From NCBI RefSeq assembly GCF_009903625.1, contig NZ_CP047569.1, positions 1,272,501-1,336,500 of the forward strand: 64,000 nucleotides of DNA, read 5' to 3'. The DNA is from Microbulbifer sp. ALW1. Lineage in GTDB: Bacteria; Pseudomonadota; Gammaproteobacteria; Pseudomonadales; Cellvibrionaceae. The stretch's first letter is position 1, and each line of letters starts with the position of its first letter. Under the pieces are notes generated by a model that had not been told where the DNA came from, searched no databases, and saw nothing but the letters and a program-made list of their open reading frames with translations. Below, one piece after another: positions 9,014 to 17,888 of this stretch. A program made the position numbers and the translations under genes.

Positions 9014-9463
9014 GAGCCTCTAGTCTTCGAGTGGCTTCCAGTGCTACTCGGTATGGCTGCACTGTACAAAAAATAGCCTTTGGTTACAAACCGATCAGCT
9101 CTGATAACGAATTGATCAAAAAATAACCTGGCTATTTTTTTCTAGCAGGCTACCCACCGCGGATTTTTTTTGCCCAGTTGGACGGGAAATCATGGCAAAG
9201 TGAGATGACAGCGTTGTCTTTCGGGGAATATTATTTTTCTGTGACTGCTAGGTACAGAAACCCTCGGTCTGGTGGCGGATTCCGGTATATATCGGGCCCG
9301 CCGACAGAATACGGGCGTTTGCGCGGGGGTTGGCAGGAGGCTGATCGTGGGAATTCGGGGCTGCAGATGGCAGTCCGCCCCGAAAGCCGGGGCGGACGAT
9401 ATGCTCAGTTATTGGTGTATAGGGCGCCAGAATGGGCGTTTGAAGACCAGTCAGGCCTGTGGG
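9014..9463. other. Intergenic region between ldt1 and the mepK-like gene
   Basis: No coding region is supported here. Two structures are visible: a nine-base-pair GC-rich hairpin GTCCGCCCC/GGGGCGGAC (9373-9397) without a T run, possibly the 3' end of the ldt1 transcript, and a pair of arms AAAAAATAGCC (9067-9077) and GGCTATTTTTT (9130-9140) flanking an AT-rich stretch where a mepK promoter would lie. Their role is unknown. Confidence 0.35.
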
Positions 9464-11074
9464 TCACCGATCCCGGTGGTAGATGTCCGGGCGAAACTGC
9501 ACCTGGCCCAGGGTATCTACCCAGGCGGTAAGGTAGGTAATGAACAGTTTTGGCGGGCTATCTACTTTGATGGTGACCGATTCATCCCCGGTGGTCGCCT
9601 GCGCCACCCGGGTTCTGTCCCAGCCCTGTGGTTTGAGCAATGTATAGGCCAGCTCTTCCGGTTGCTGCAGGCGGATACAACCATGGCTGAACGCGCGGTG
9701 GCGGTGCTCGAACAGGCTCTGTGCCTGGGTGTCGTGCAGAAAGATGGCCTGTTTGTTGGGGATCACGAACTTGACCCGCCCCAGTGTGTTGCCCGGTCCG
9801 GAGATCTGGCGCAGGGTCGCCTTGCCACTGGCGGCGCTCTCGATGCTTGCATCATTGATCGGGCTGGTTCGGTTGGTGCCGTATTTCACCACCCGGTAAC
9901 CCCGTTTGTGCATCGCCTCGGGATTGTTGCGTGCCTTGGGCAGCAGGTCGGTGAGCAGGATGCTGCGGGGCACTGTCCAGGTGGGGTTGAACACTACCGA
10001 TACTACTTTTGTGGTCATTTCCGGAGTGCGCTTGGTGCTTTTACCCACCACGGTTTTCATGGTCAGCACCACCCGCTCCTGATCCACCAGTTGCAGCTGG
10101 TAGTCCGGTACGTTCACCAGTATGTAGCGTTTGCCGGGTTTCGCCGGCAGCTTGTCCCAGCGTTCTGCGTTCAGTTCCATCAGGCGCGCCAGCTCTTCGG
10201 GGGAGCGTTCCAGTTCTTTCAGTGTGGACTTATCGGCGCGCCCGGTAACCTCCATTCCATGGCGGCGCTGATAGGCCTCTACCGCCAGCTTCAGGCCGGT
10301 GTCAAAACGCTGTGGCTGGTCATCGGCAATCTTCAGCGGCCCCGGTTGACCGGTGTAATCACCGAACTGCTTTAATAGCTGGCGCAATTGCGCAACCCGC
10401 GGACCCCGATCGCCGGCGGCGAGGGGGCCGCCGGGCGCAAGCGGCTGCCACTGCACGGTCATGGCCCGGTAACGTGCGGCCTGTTTGCGCAGCGCATCCC
10501 CGGCGGTGGCGAAATTGATGGCGCCATCTTTTCCCGGGCGGGGTGTTTTTGCCGTATCGGTATCAACCGCAAGCTCGGGTGTTTGTTCCTCGGGAATTTC
10601 TGGGGTTGGTTCCTGATCATCGCTGCCGGCTGCGGCTTCTTCCTCATTTTCGGCTAAATCTTCATCTTCCGGCGCCGGTGCCGGCACTTTTTCGTCGGCG
10701 GAAGGCTGCTGCACTTTGGACTGCTGCTCGGCGTCCGTCTCTGGTTGGGGACTTTTATTTAGCTGAGGGCTCTTATTTGATTGAGGGCCCTTATCTGGCT
10801 CAGGACTCTTGTCTGGCTCAGGACTCTTGTCTGGCTCAGGACTCTTGTCTGGCTCAGGACTCTTGTCTGGCTGAGGGCTCTTATCTGGCTGAGAGCCCTG
10901 CCGGGTATTTTCAGCTGGTGGTTTGGCGGTCTGCGCGTCGTCTGCGTATGTGATGATCGCCAATGGTAGCAGCGCGCAGCAGCTCAGGGCGGCGACTGCC
11001 GAGAGGTGCCGCGCGGCGATCCGCTGCGGGCACTGTCGATTTGCGCTGGGTGTACTGCTCTTGCTGATTTTCAT
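9464..11074 (-). CDS. L,D-transpeptidase (YkuD) with PG-binding domain and PDKSPE repeat stalk (ldt1)
   Basis: 536 residues from ATG 11074, chosen because AAGGGGGG lies just upstream and longer starts overlap the preceding gene. Order: signal/anchor segment (residues ~20-45, AVAALSCCALLPLAI), an 18-bp-repeat-encoded PDKSPE stalk (63-108), an acidic Pro/Glu region, a peptidoglycan-binding domain (~218-288), then a YkuD domain with LHDT (H447) and SHGCIRL (C466 nucleophile). The enzyme forms 3-3 cross-links or attaches proteins to murein in the periplasm. The LdtD scaffold domain is absent, replaced by the stalk. It lies 16 bases after ldt2, probably co-transcribed. Confidence 0.92.
   Translation of the reverse strand: MKISKSSTPSANRQCPQRIAARHLSAVAALSCCALLPLAIITYADDAQTAKPPAENTRQGSQPDKSPQPDKSPEPDKSPEPDKSPEPDKSPEPDKGPQSNKSPQLNKSPQPETDAEQQSKVQQPSADEKVPAPAPEDEDLAENEEEAAAGSDDQEPTPEIPEEQTPELAVDTDTAKTPRPGKDGAINFATAGDALRKQAARYRAMTVQWQPLAPGGPLAAGDRGPRVAQLRQLLKQFGDYTGQPGPLKIADDQPQRFDTGLKLAVEAYQRRHGMEVTGRADKSTLKELERSPEELARLMELNAERWDKLPAKPGKRYILVNVPDYQLQLVDQERVVLTMKTVVGKSTKRTPEMTTKVVSVVFNPTWTVPRSILLTDLLPKARNNPEAMHKRGYRVVKYGTNRTSPINDASIESAASGKATLRQISGPGNTLGRVKFVIPNKQAIFLHDTQAQSLFEHRHRAFSHGCIRLQQPEELAYTLLKPQGWDRTRVAQATTGDESVTIKVDSPPKLFITYLTAWVDTLGQVQFRPDIYHRDR
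10747..10890 (-). repeat. 18-bp tandem repeat array inside ldt1 (8 units)
   Basis: Eight in-frame units of 18 bp encode PDKSPE/Q hexapeptides. The four central units (10801-10872) are identical and the outer ones diverge, the pattern left by recent slippage expansion. It codes for a Pro/charged extended linker. Confidence 0.9.
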
Positions 11075-11090
11075 TAGGGCCCCCCTTACC

Positions 11091-12494
11091 TCACTCTGCT
11101 GCGTCGCCGCTTTCTGGATCGGGTTCTTGTGCATCGTCGCTGTCAGCGGGGCGGTCGCGGCCGTAGACATCCGGGCGGAAATTCAGCAGCCCCTCTTCAT
11201 CGACCCAGGCAGTCCAGTAGGCAATATGGACCGGGATGGGTTGATCCAGGGCCACGGAGCGAGTGCGCGTGCCACTGGCATAACGGGATAGGCGCTCTGC
11301 ATCCCATTGACCGCGTTTAGGGTTCTGATTGGCAAGAACGATTTCGGCAAATTCCTGGGGTTTTTCCAGGCGTATGCAGCCGTGACTGAAGGCGCGCTGG
11401 TTGCGTTTGAACAACTCCTTTCTCTGGGTGTCGTGGAGAAAGATGGCCTGCTGATTGGGAATAATGAATTTGAAGCGCCCCAGGGCATTGCCCTCGCCGC
11501 CTCGCTGTTGCAGGGCCACGCTACCCAGGCGCAGGGCGCGCAGGTTGCCACCGCTGAAAGGCACGGATTTACCGCGGTTGTTCACCAGCCGGTAGCCGCC
11601 GGCAGCGAGGTTGGCGGTACCCTTGGGCAGCAGTTCGCGCACGGCGATGTTGCGCGGTACCGTCCAGGTGGGATTGAAGACCACACGGGTGAGTCGGGTG
11701 GTGAGTAGCGGTGTGGCGTGTTTGGTCTTGCCGACCACCACGCGCATGCGGTACTGCTCTCGCTCCCCCTCCATCAGGCGCAGGGTGTACTCGGGAATAT
11801 TGACCAGGATGTAGCGCGGTCCCAGGTCTTTGGGCATTTTTTGCCAGCGCTGCATATTGGCTTCCAGGGTGGCGAGGCGCTGTTTGGGGGGGATGTTCAG
11901 GTGGTCGCGGGTGGCGCGGTCGACGATGCCATCGGCGCGCAGACCGTGGCGCCGCTGAAACCGTTCCACCGCCCGGCGCACTGTATCGTCGTAAGTTTCT
12001 GCGGGCTTTTTACCCGCGCTTTTGCCGCCTTCGGGGCCGCTGTTCTCCAGGGCGGCCCTGGCCATATCGTCGCTAAGAGGCAGGTCGCCGTACTGCATCA
12101 GCAGGCTGCGCAGGACCAGCACCTGCGGGTCCCTTACGCCGGGTGCCAGTGTCTGTCCCTTGGGTAGCGGCTGCCAGTGCCCCCCCTCGCTCAGCGCCTG
12201 GTATCGCGCGAGTTCTTCCCGCATCAGCGCATACTGGCGTCCGTAGGGCGTGAAGGGGCTGTAGTCATTGCGGTTGCCGGCAACAGCTACCGGGGTGGCG
12301 TTCTCGGGTGCTTTTTCGTGGTTTATGTCTGGCGAAGCGCGCTGAGCAGTGCGTGCTTCGGAGGCCTGTGTGACCAGGGCCTCGTCTTCGGTATTGCTAC
12401 TATCTTTGGCTGGCTGGTCGGCCAGCCCATCCAGCGATAGAGACAGAATCATGGCGGCGCCGAAGCCCAACGGAATTCCCAGCTTGTTACCCAT
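11091..12494 (-). CDS. L,D-transpeptidase (YkuD) with PG-binding domain (ldt2)
   Basis: 467 residues from ATG 12494, with AGGGG upstream; a TTG at 12497 would add one residue. A signal peptide (GIPLGFGAAMILSLSLDGLADQ) is followed by a linker, a peptidoglycan-binding domain (~115-205, with FQRRHGLRADGIVDRATRDHL) and a YkuD domain with FLHDT and SHGCIRL (nucleophile C373). Like ldt1 it lacks the N-terminal scaffold of E. coli LdtD. Proteins of this family build 3-3 cross-links in the periplasm. It is central in the three-gene transpeptidase row, with 16 bases to ldt1 and a 320-base gap to ldt3. Confidence 0.93.
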   Translation of the reverse strand: MGNKLGIPLGFGAAMILSLSLDGLADQPAKDSSNTEDEALVTQASEARTAQRASPDINHEKAPENATPVAVAGNRNDYSPFTPYGRQYALMREELARYQALSEGGHWQPLPKGQTLAPGVRDPQVLVLRSLLMQYGDLPLSDDMARAALENSGPEGGKSAGKKPAETYDDTVRRAVERFQRRHGLRADGIVDRATRDHLNIPPKQRLATLEANMQRWQKMPKDLGPRYILVNIPEYTLRLMEGEREQYRMRVVVGKTKHATPLLTTRLTRVVFNPTWTVPRNIAVRELLPKGTANLAAGGYRLVNNRGKSVPFSGGNLRALRLGSVALQQRGGEGNALGRFKFIIPNQQAIFLHDTQRKELFKRNQRAFSHGCIRLEKPQEFAEIVLANQNPKRGQWDAERLSRYASGTRTRSVALDQPIPVHIAYWTAWVDEEGLLNFRPDVYGRDRPADSDDAQEPDPESGDAAE

Positions 12495-12814
12495 CAACTG
12501 ACCCCTAAACGATCAAGCAATTACTCATCAAGGCGATTGTCCCGAGGCTGCGAGTGCAAATAGGGCGAACAAACGTCCGGATTTGGTCGCAGTCAGCGAT
12601 CCACATACCCCTAATTGGTAACTTGTGACCGGAATGGCGCCAAATACGATTGCGGTATTCGGGGAAAGGCTTTCGAGTGGTTTCGGAATATTGGAGAGCG
12701 GGACGGAAGGAGATGGCGAGATGCGGAGCCGGGTTTGCCGGGTGGGGTTGCCACCCGGCGTTTGGTGGGCAGTGAGAGAAGAGGGGGCTGGCTCCAATGG
12801 GAGCCAGCGATCGA
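12495..12814. other. Intergenic region between ldt3 and ldt2
   Basis: No gene is supported. The ldt3-proximal part contains the hairpin annotated at 12787-12808. The rest should hold the ldt2 promoter, but no convincing -35/-10 pair was identified. Confidence 0.35.
12787..12808 (-). terminator. Probable terminator of ldt3
   Basis: Perfect nine-base-pair stem GCTGGCTCC/GGAGCCAGC with a four-base loop just after the ldt3 stop. In the reverse direction it is followed by CCCCTCTTCTC rather than a clean T run, so termination may be partial. Confidence 0.6.
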
Positions 12815-14782
12815 TCAGTCGAACTGGTTTACCGCGAGGCCGTCCTTGCCGTAGATGTCCGGGCGGAAGTTCATCCGGCCCTGGCCGTCTACCCAGGCGG
12901 TCCAGTAGGTGAGGTAGACCTTCACGTTCTGGCTCATGCGAACTTCGGTGGTGTCGTCACCGGTGGTGAGCTGTTCGATGCGGTAGCGGCTCCAGTCGCC
13001 CGGCTCGTCCCGCAGCAGCACCTCGGCCAGCTGGCGCGGTTTGGCCAGGCGCACACAGCCGTGGCTGTAGTCGCGGTCGGTCAGGCCGAACAGGCTTTTG
13101 GCGCGGGTGTCGTGAAGATAGATGTCGTCGGCATTGGGGATCTCAAATTTCACCCGGCCGAGGATATTCTGCTCGCCACCTTTCTGGCGCATCAGGAAAC
13201 CACCGGCGGCCGCGGATTTCAGGTTCTGCGAGGTCAGCGGCAGGTAATCCCCACTGCCGTTCACCACCCGGTAACCCATGTTTTCCATGCCGTGGGGATT
13301 GGCGCGGGCCTTGGGCAGTATCTCGTTGACCAGAATGCTGCGGGGCACCGTCCAGGTGGGGTTGAAGACCACGCGGGCGACGCGGGTGTTGATCTCCGGC
13401 GTCTGGTGCACTTTCTTGCCCACCACCACATTCATGGACAGCTTGATGCGGTCGTTTTCGACGTAGCTGAGGTTGTAGCCGGGAATATTGACCTGGATGA
13501 AGCGATCCCCGAGGTTGGCGGGCAGTTTTTCCCGGCGGCGGATGTTGGTTTCGATAATGTGCGCACGTGCCGTGGGTGAGATATTCAGGCGCTGCCGGGT
13601 CTGTTGGCCGACAATGCCGTCGGGTCTCAGGCCGTGGCGTGCCTGGAAGCGCACCACCGCTTCGTGCAACCGCTGGTCAAACTTGTTGCTGTTGTCGTTG
13701 CCGTAGCTGTAATAGTCCCCGTACACCGTCAGCATGTTGCGCAGGTGCACCACATTCGCGTGCTTGGCACCCAGGGTCATGGCCGGTCCCGGCGGCAGTG
13801 GGCGCCACTGGCCGCGGGCGGCCATATCCCGGTAGCGGGCCAGTTGCTCGCGCAGGGCCTGGGCGTCGCTGCCGAAAGGCGTATTCTCTTCGGTGTACAG
13901 TCCCTCACCGTGACTCGGTGTCAGACCGGATCCCTCATCCTGCAGGCTGCGGAAGCGCGGCATCACGCGCGGATAGGCCTGTGGATAACTATGGGTGGAG
14001 TAGCGTGACGCGTGGCTGGTACCGTAGCGGGAGCCGTTGGTGTAGGCCTGTTGAGAGCGCTGCTGGGTATAGTAGCGCGAGCGGTCAGTGCTCTGGGCGC
14101 TCTGCCCACTGCGGTTGTAGCCACGGAAATACTGCCGGCCGCTGTCGTTGGCCGCATACAGCGGGCTCTCGAATCCACTGGCGGCGTCGTCGCCATCACC
14201 GCGGGCGCTGGCCATCTGGAAGCCGCCCTCGGTCAGGTTGACCGGGGTGATGTCCTTGCGGCGCAGACGCGGGTGATGCTTGGGGCTCTTGGGATTGAGC
14301 TTGTCCAGCTGGGTATCCTGAGCGTAGGAAATGAAGGCATCCGTCAGCAGTACGTCCAGCACCGCGGCCATCTGCAGGCGCTGTGGGGAGTCCCGCAGGG
14401 TGCGGTCGAAATAACCCAGGTGATAGCGGTAGTCCACCATACTGCTGGGATTACCGGAGCTGGAGGCCGTGAGCTGCTTCAGCAGGTCGTTGGCGGTATC
14501 GCTGAGGCTGTAGTTATCAAACCACAGCAGCCGGTAATCCGTGCGCCGGTAAATGCGGCGTACGGCCACCGGATTGAAGATCGGGTCCTGGGCCGGCCAG
14601 GCGTCGGGGTTGTCCTCCAGCCAGTTCACCAAATGGGGGCGCACGGCATTTTCCGGCAGTACCGGCACCGTTTTCTGATTGGCTGTAAAAGCGTAATAGA
14701 GGGCAAACACACACAAACTGCCGAGAAAAATCAGCGGCAGCGGCGATTTGTGTTTGCGACGCTCTGGAATGAAATATGACAT
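12815..14782 (-). CDS. LdtD (YcbB)-type L,D-transpeptidase with scaffold domain (ldt3)
   Basis: 655 residues. A short basic N-terminus and one membrane segment (residues ~14-33) anchor it to the inner membrane. Residues ~45-190 resemble the LdtD scaffold (RTDYRLLWFDN, VDYRYHLGYFD, AVLDVLLTDAFISYA). Residues ~195-300 are a low-complexity Tyr/Ser/Arg/Gln insert. A peptidoglycan-binding domain (338-400) and a YkuD domain follow, with LHDT (H557) and SHGCVRL (nucleophile C576). It is the only one of the three that keeps the full LdtD layout. LdtD makes 3-3 cross-links under envelope stress. The upstream gap of 446 bases holds its promoter. Confidence 0.94.
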   Translation of the reverse strand: MSYFIPERRKHKSPLPLIFLGSLCVFALYYAFTANQKTVPVLPENAVRPHLVNWLEDNPDAWPAQDPIFNPVAVRRIYRRTDYRLLWFDNYSLSDTANDLLKQLTASSSGNPSSMVDYRYHLGYFDRTLRDSPQRLQMAAVLDVLLTDAFISYAQDTQLDKLNPKSPKHHPRLRRKDITPVNLTEGGFQMASARGDGDDAASGFESPLYAANDSGRQYFRGYNRSGQSAQSTDRSRYYTQQRSQQAYTNGSRYGTSHASRYSTHSYPQAYPRVMPRFRSLQDEGSGLTPSHGEGLYTEENTPFGSDAQALREQLARYRDMAARGQWRPLPPGPAMTLGAKHANVVHLRNMLTVYGDYYSYGNDNSNKFDQRLHEAVVRFQARHGLRPDGIVGQQTRQRLNISPTARAHIIETNIRRREKLPANLGDRFIQVNIPGYNLSYVENDRIKLSMNVVVGKKVHQTPEINTRVARVVFNPTWTVPRSILVNEILPKARANPHGMENMGYRVVNGSGDYLPLTSQNLKSAAAGGFLMRQKGGEQNILGRVKFEIPNADDIYLHDTRAKSLFGLTDRDYSHGCVRLAKPRQLAEVLLRDEPGDWSRYRIEQLTTGDDTTEVRMSQNVKVYLTYWTAWVDGQGRMNFRPDIYGKDGLAVNQFD

Positions 14783-15228
14783 GGTACCTCAGCGATACTG
14801 CAGGGCGCCGGTTTACAGTGCGGAAGCCGGGTGCCCGATCGTTCATACCTTCCCAACCTTCGGAGTGCCTGTCCTTATTCGATCGACGACCGAGAGTCGC
14901 CAACGGCACACCTAAGTCGAGCATCCCGCGCGACCTTCCTTTTATGTAAGCGAAAGTTGAGAGCCGTTTTGCGCGTATCTCAACATCCGCCTGCCTGTGA
15001 AATTAAGTATGGCAACAAATGCGAAATTTGCTTGGCGCCAACTTCATTTCACCTTAGTTGGTTGGTGCGATTTGCTCCGGAGATGGTGGCTGGCAGGAAA
15101 AGAGTGCGCTTTTCGTGGAAAGATTAGGCAAGCAGGGTGCTGATACCGATGAAATGAGGTGAGTGTTACCGGGCGGGCGCACAACTTCCGCCGCGAAAAT
15201 TGGCGGTAGGGCCAAGTTGGCGGTAGGA
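14783..15228. other. Intergenic region between NRDE gene and ldt3
   Basis: No gene is supported. A perfect palindrome TTGGCGCCAA lies at 15032-15041, and three near-copies of a TTGGCGGTAGG-like unit lie at 15198-15240 across the end of the NRDE gene. Because ldt3 reads away from here, this region should contain its promoter; none could be assigned with confidence. Confidence 0.35.
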
Positions 15229-16053
15229 CTAAGTTGGCGGATACGAAAAGTGCCGCAGCCTGCCACTGGCCTGGCCGTCGACATAAGTCTGTTCCCACAG
15301 GTGTGTGCTGCCATCCCGGTGCACGGCGACCAGCGTGCTTGCGCGAGTGCCGTAGCCACCGGCCAGGGAAATCGGCGACTCGCCGGCGAGATCTTCCGGT
15401 TCGATGCGCACAAAAATGGACGAAAGGGCCAATTCCATTGGCCTTCCCACTCCGGTATCCGGGAGTTGTGCGATGGGCGCGCGCAGTGTGTCCGCCAGCA
15501 GTGCCATCGCCGGGGCCACAAAATGTTCACTGTCCAGCTGCTCCGGGAGCTCGGCAACCAGTGCTGCCAGGGATTCCCTGCCGCGGGTGACCTTGGGCCA
15601 GGGGGCGTCCGCGGCGCCATTGGAGATGCCGTGAACACCGGGTGTCAGGGCAAAGGGTTGGTGGCGATTGCCTGCGCAGACCAGTGCTGCCCCGACCTTG
15701 TGGTCAAACAGTACTGCATTGAACCCGCGGTAGCGCGCGCCTTCGAGGCCTGTGGAAAAGTCGACGGGGCTGGCCGTGCCGGATAGAAATGCCAACGGGA
15801 TTTCGCCACGGGACTGCGCATTCGGGGGCTCCGGGGTGCCGGGCTCTCGGATATTGGTTACCGCCGCTACCCGGCCGCCCGGCGCCATGCCGAGCCAGGT
15901 GCCGCCGGCTTCCAGGTCCCTGCCTGCGGTGATTGCCTGCTCCTGCCAGGGCTGGGCAGGTGCCGTTGGGCGCTGGTAGAACTCATCCCGGTTGGCCAGC
16001 ATCACGAGGGGATAGTGGGGGTGCTGGCGGTAGGCAATCAGAAGCAGGCACAT
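15229..16053 (-). CDS. NRDE (TANGO2) family protein
   Basis: 274 residues when started at ATG 16053, which puts a cysteine at position 2 (MCLLLIAYRQHPHYPLVMLANRDE). That is the invariant N-terminus and NRDE motif of this Ntn-hydrolase-like family; an ATG at 16074 would bury it. Further family features are GGTWLGMAPGGRVAAVTN and SPISLAGGYGTRASTLVAV. Animal relatives are implicated in haem or lipid handling, and the bacterial role is not established. It is divergent from lgt with 90 bases between the starts. Confidence 0.88.
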   Translation of the reverse strand: MCLLLIAYRQHPHYPLVMLANRDEFYQRPTAPAQPWQEQAITAGRDLEAGGTWLGMAPGGRVAAVTNIREPGTPEPPNAQSRGEIPLAFLSGTASPVDFSTGLEGARYRGFNAVLFDHKVGAALVCAGNRHQPFALTPGVHGISNGAADAPWPKVTRGRESLAALVAELPEQLDSEHFVAPAMALLADTLRAPIAQLPDTGVGRPMELALSSIFVRIEPEDLAGESPISLAGGYGTRASTLVAVHRDGSTHLWEQTYVDGQASGRLRHFSYPPT

Positions 16054-16143
16054 GGATTTTCCCCCGGGGCCCACTCCTGGGCTTTAAATGGCAATAACTT
16101 TCCAACCATAATAACGCCCAACTTGAATAACTGCGGTTTGAGT

Positions 16144-17034
16144 ATGCTGACTTACCCCGAGATTGATCCCGTTGCAGTGGCCATAGGGCCGCTCAAGATC
16201 CACTGGTACGGCCTTATGTACCTGGTGGGCTTTGTTGCTGCCTGGTGGCTGGCCCTGCGTCGCGCCCAGAAACCCTGGTCGCCGGTGATCAAATCCGAGG
16301 TAGAGGACCTGATCCTGTTCTGCGCCATTGGCGTGGTGGTGGGCGGTCGTCTCGGCTACATGTTCTTCTACAACTTTGGCGAACTGGTGCAGCACCCGCT
16401 CAGTCTGTTCAAGGTCTGGGAGGGCGGCATGAGCTTCCACGGCGGCCTCATCGGGGTGATGGTTGCGGCGACGATCTATGCGCGCAAGATCGGCACTACC
16501 TTCCCCGCGCTGATCGATTTTGTGGCGCCGTTGGTACCCATTGGCCTAGGGCTCGGGCGTATCGGCAATTTTATCGGCCAAGAGTTGTGGGGGCGGGAAA
16601 CCGACATGCCCTGGGGAATGGTCTTTCCCCGTGACCCGCAGCTGTTGGTACGTCACCCTTCGCAACTTTACCAGGCGTTTCTTGAGGGCCTGGTCCTGTT
16701 TGTGGTGTTGTGGATTTTCTCCCGCAAGCCGCGCCCACGTTTGGCTGTGGGTGGGCTGTTCATCCTGCTTTACGGTATTTTCCGCTTCCTGGTGGAGTTT
16801 GTGCGCCAGCCAGATACCGGCATCAGTGTGATGTTCGGCTGGATGACCCGCGGTCAATTGCTGTGCCTGCCGATGATCGCTGCCGGTATCATCTTGCTGA
16901 TCTGGAGTTACCGCACCCAGCCGCTGCCCGAAGGCCGTGGCCAGGGTGAAACACCGAATGCCGCAGGGCAGGATAAGAAACAGAAGGGCTCCAGCAAGCC
17001 CAGTAACGGCGCCGCCAAGCGCGAAGCCAACTAA
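16144..17034 (+). CDS. lgt: Phosphatidylglycerol-prolipoprotein diacylglyceryl transferase
   Basis: 296 residues from ATG 16144 (MLTYPEIDPVAVAIGPLKIHWYG, a canonical Lgt start). An inner-membrane enzyme that attaches diacylglycerol to the lipobox cysteine of prolipoproteins. Landmarks are GGMSFHGGLIGV (H99), GLGRIGNFIGQELWGR (R139, Lgt signature), HPSQLYQA and EFVRQPD (R221). Seven membrane segments are visible, and a Lys/Ser-rich tail closes the protein. It precedes thyA by 20 bases, as in many gammaproteobacteria, and serves the several lipoproteins encoded in this window. Confidence 0.97.
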   Translation: MLTYPEIDPVAVAIGPLKIHWYGLMYLVGFVAAWWLALRRAQKPWSPVIKSEVEDLILFCAIGVVVGGRLGYMFFYNFGELVQHPLSLFKVWEGGMSFHGGLIGVMVAATIYARKIGTTFPALIDFVAPLVPIGLGLGRIGNFIGQELWGRETDMPWGMVFPRDPQLLVRHPSQLYQAFLEGLVLFVVLWIFSRKPRPRLAVGGLFILLYGIFRFLVEFVRQPDTGISVMFGWMTRGQLLCLPMIAAGIILLIWSYRTQPLPEGRGQGETPNAAGQDKKQKGSSKPSNGAAKREAN

Positions 17035-17054
17035 CTTTACGGCCGGTTATATAA

Positions 17055-17888
17055 ATGAAGCAGTATCTCGACCTCATGCGCCATGTGCGCGACAGCGGCA
17101 CCCTCAAAAGCGATCGCACGGGCACCGGTACCCGCAGCGTATTCGGTTATCAAATGCGCTTTGATCTGGCCGAGGGTTTTCCGTTAATTACCACCAAGAA
17201 ATGCCACCTGCGCTCCATCATTCACGAGCTGCTGTGGTTCCTGAAGGGCGATACCAATATTGGCTACCTGCAGGAAAACGGCGTGCGCATCTGGGATGAG
17301 TGGGCGACGGAAAAGGGCGACCTCGGGCCTGTCTACGGCTATCAGTGGCGCTCCTGGCCTACCGCCGATGGTCGCCATATCGACCAGATAAAAGACCTTG
17401 TTCAGCAGCTCAAGACGCGCCCGGATTCCCGCCGCCTGATTGTCAGTGCCTGGAACCCGGCGGACCTGCCCGATGAAGGGGTCTCCCCAAGTGCCAATGC
17501 GGCAGCCGGCAAAATGGCGCTGGCACCCTGCCACGCCCTGTTTCAGTTCTACGTGGCCGATGGCAAGTTGTCCTGCCAGCTGTACCAGCGCAGTGCGGAT
17601 ATCTTCCTGGGGGTGCCTTTCAATATCGCTTCCTACAGCCTGCTCACCCTGATGCTGGCGCAAGTGTGTGGCCTTGAGCCCGGCGATTTCGTGCATACCT
17701 TCGGTGACGCCCACCTCTACTCCAACCATATGCAGCAGGTGGAGGAGCAGTTGTCCCGGGAACCCCTGCCGCTGCCGAAGATGGTGATCAACCCCGAAGT
17801 GAAAGACCTGTTCGAGTTCCGCTTTGAGGACTTTGAGCTACAGGGTTACCAGGCGCACCCGCACATCCCCGCCCCGGTGGCGGTATGA
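17055..17888 (+). CDS. thyA: Thymidylate synthase
   Basis: 277 residues. Converts dUMP and methylene-tetrahydrofolate to dTMP and dihydrofolate. The catalytic cysteine is C159 in [30 protein letters not shown] and [13 protein letters not shown] bind substrate. Compared with the 264-residue E. coli enzyme there is one insertion of about 13 residues ([14 protein letters not shown]) immediately before the catalytic loop. The stop overlaps the folA start (ATGA), so synthase and the reductase that recycles its dihydrofolate product are translationally coupled. Confidence 0.97.
   Translation: MKQYLDLMRHVRDSGTLKSDRTGTGTRSVFGYQMRFDLAEGFPLITTKKCHLRSIIHELLWFLKGDTNIGYLQENGVRIWDEWATEKGDLGPVYGYQWRSWPTADGRHIDQIKDLVQQLKTRPDSRRLIVSAWNPADLPDEGVSPSANAAAGKMALAPCHALFQFYVADGKLSCQLYQRSADIFLGVPFNIASYSLLTLMLAQVCGLEPGDFVHTFGDAHLYSNHMQQVEEQLSREPLPLPKMVINPEVKDLFEFRFEDFELQGYQAHPHIPAPVAV

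Noticed and set aside
10747..10890. CRISPR-like array of 18-bp repeats
   Set aside because: The units are contiguous without spacers, in frame, and encode a PDKSPE stalk inside ldt1.
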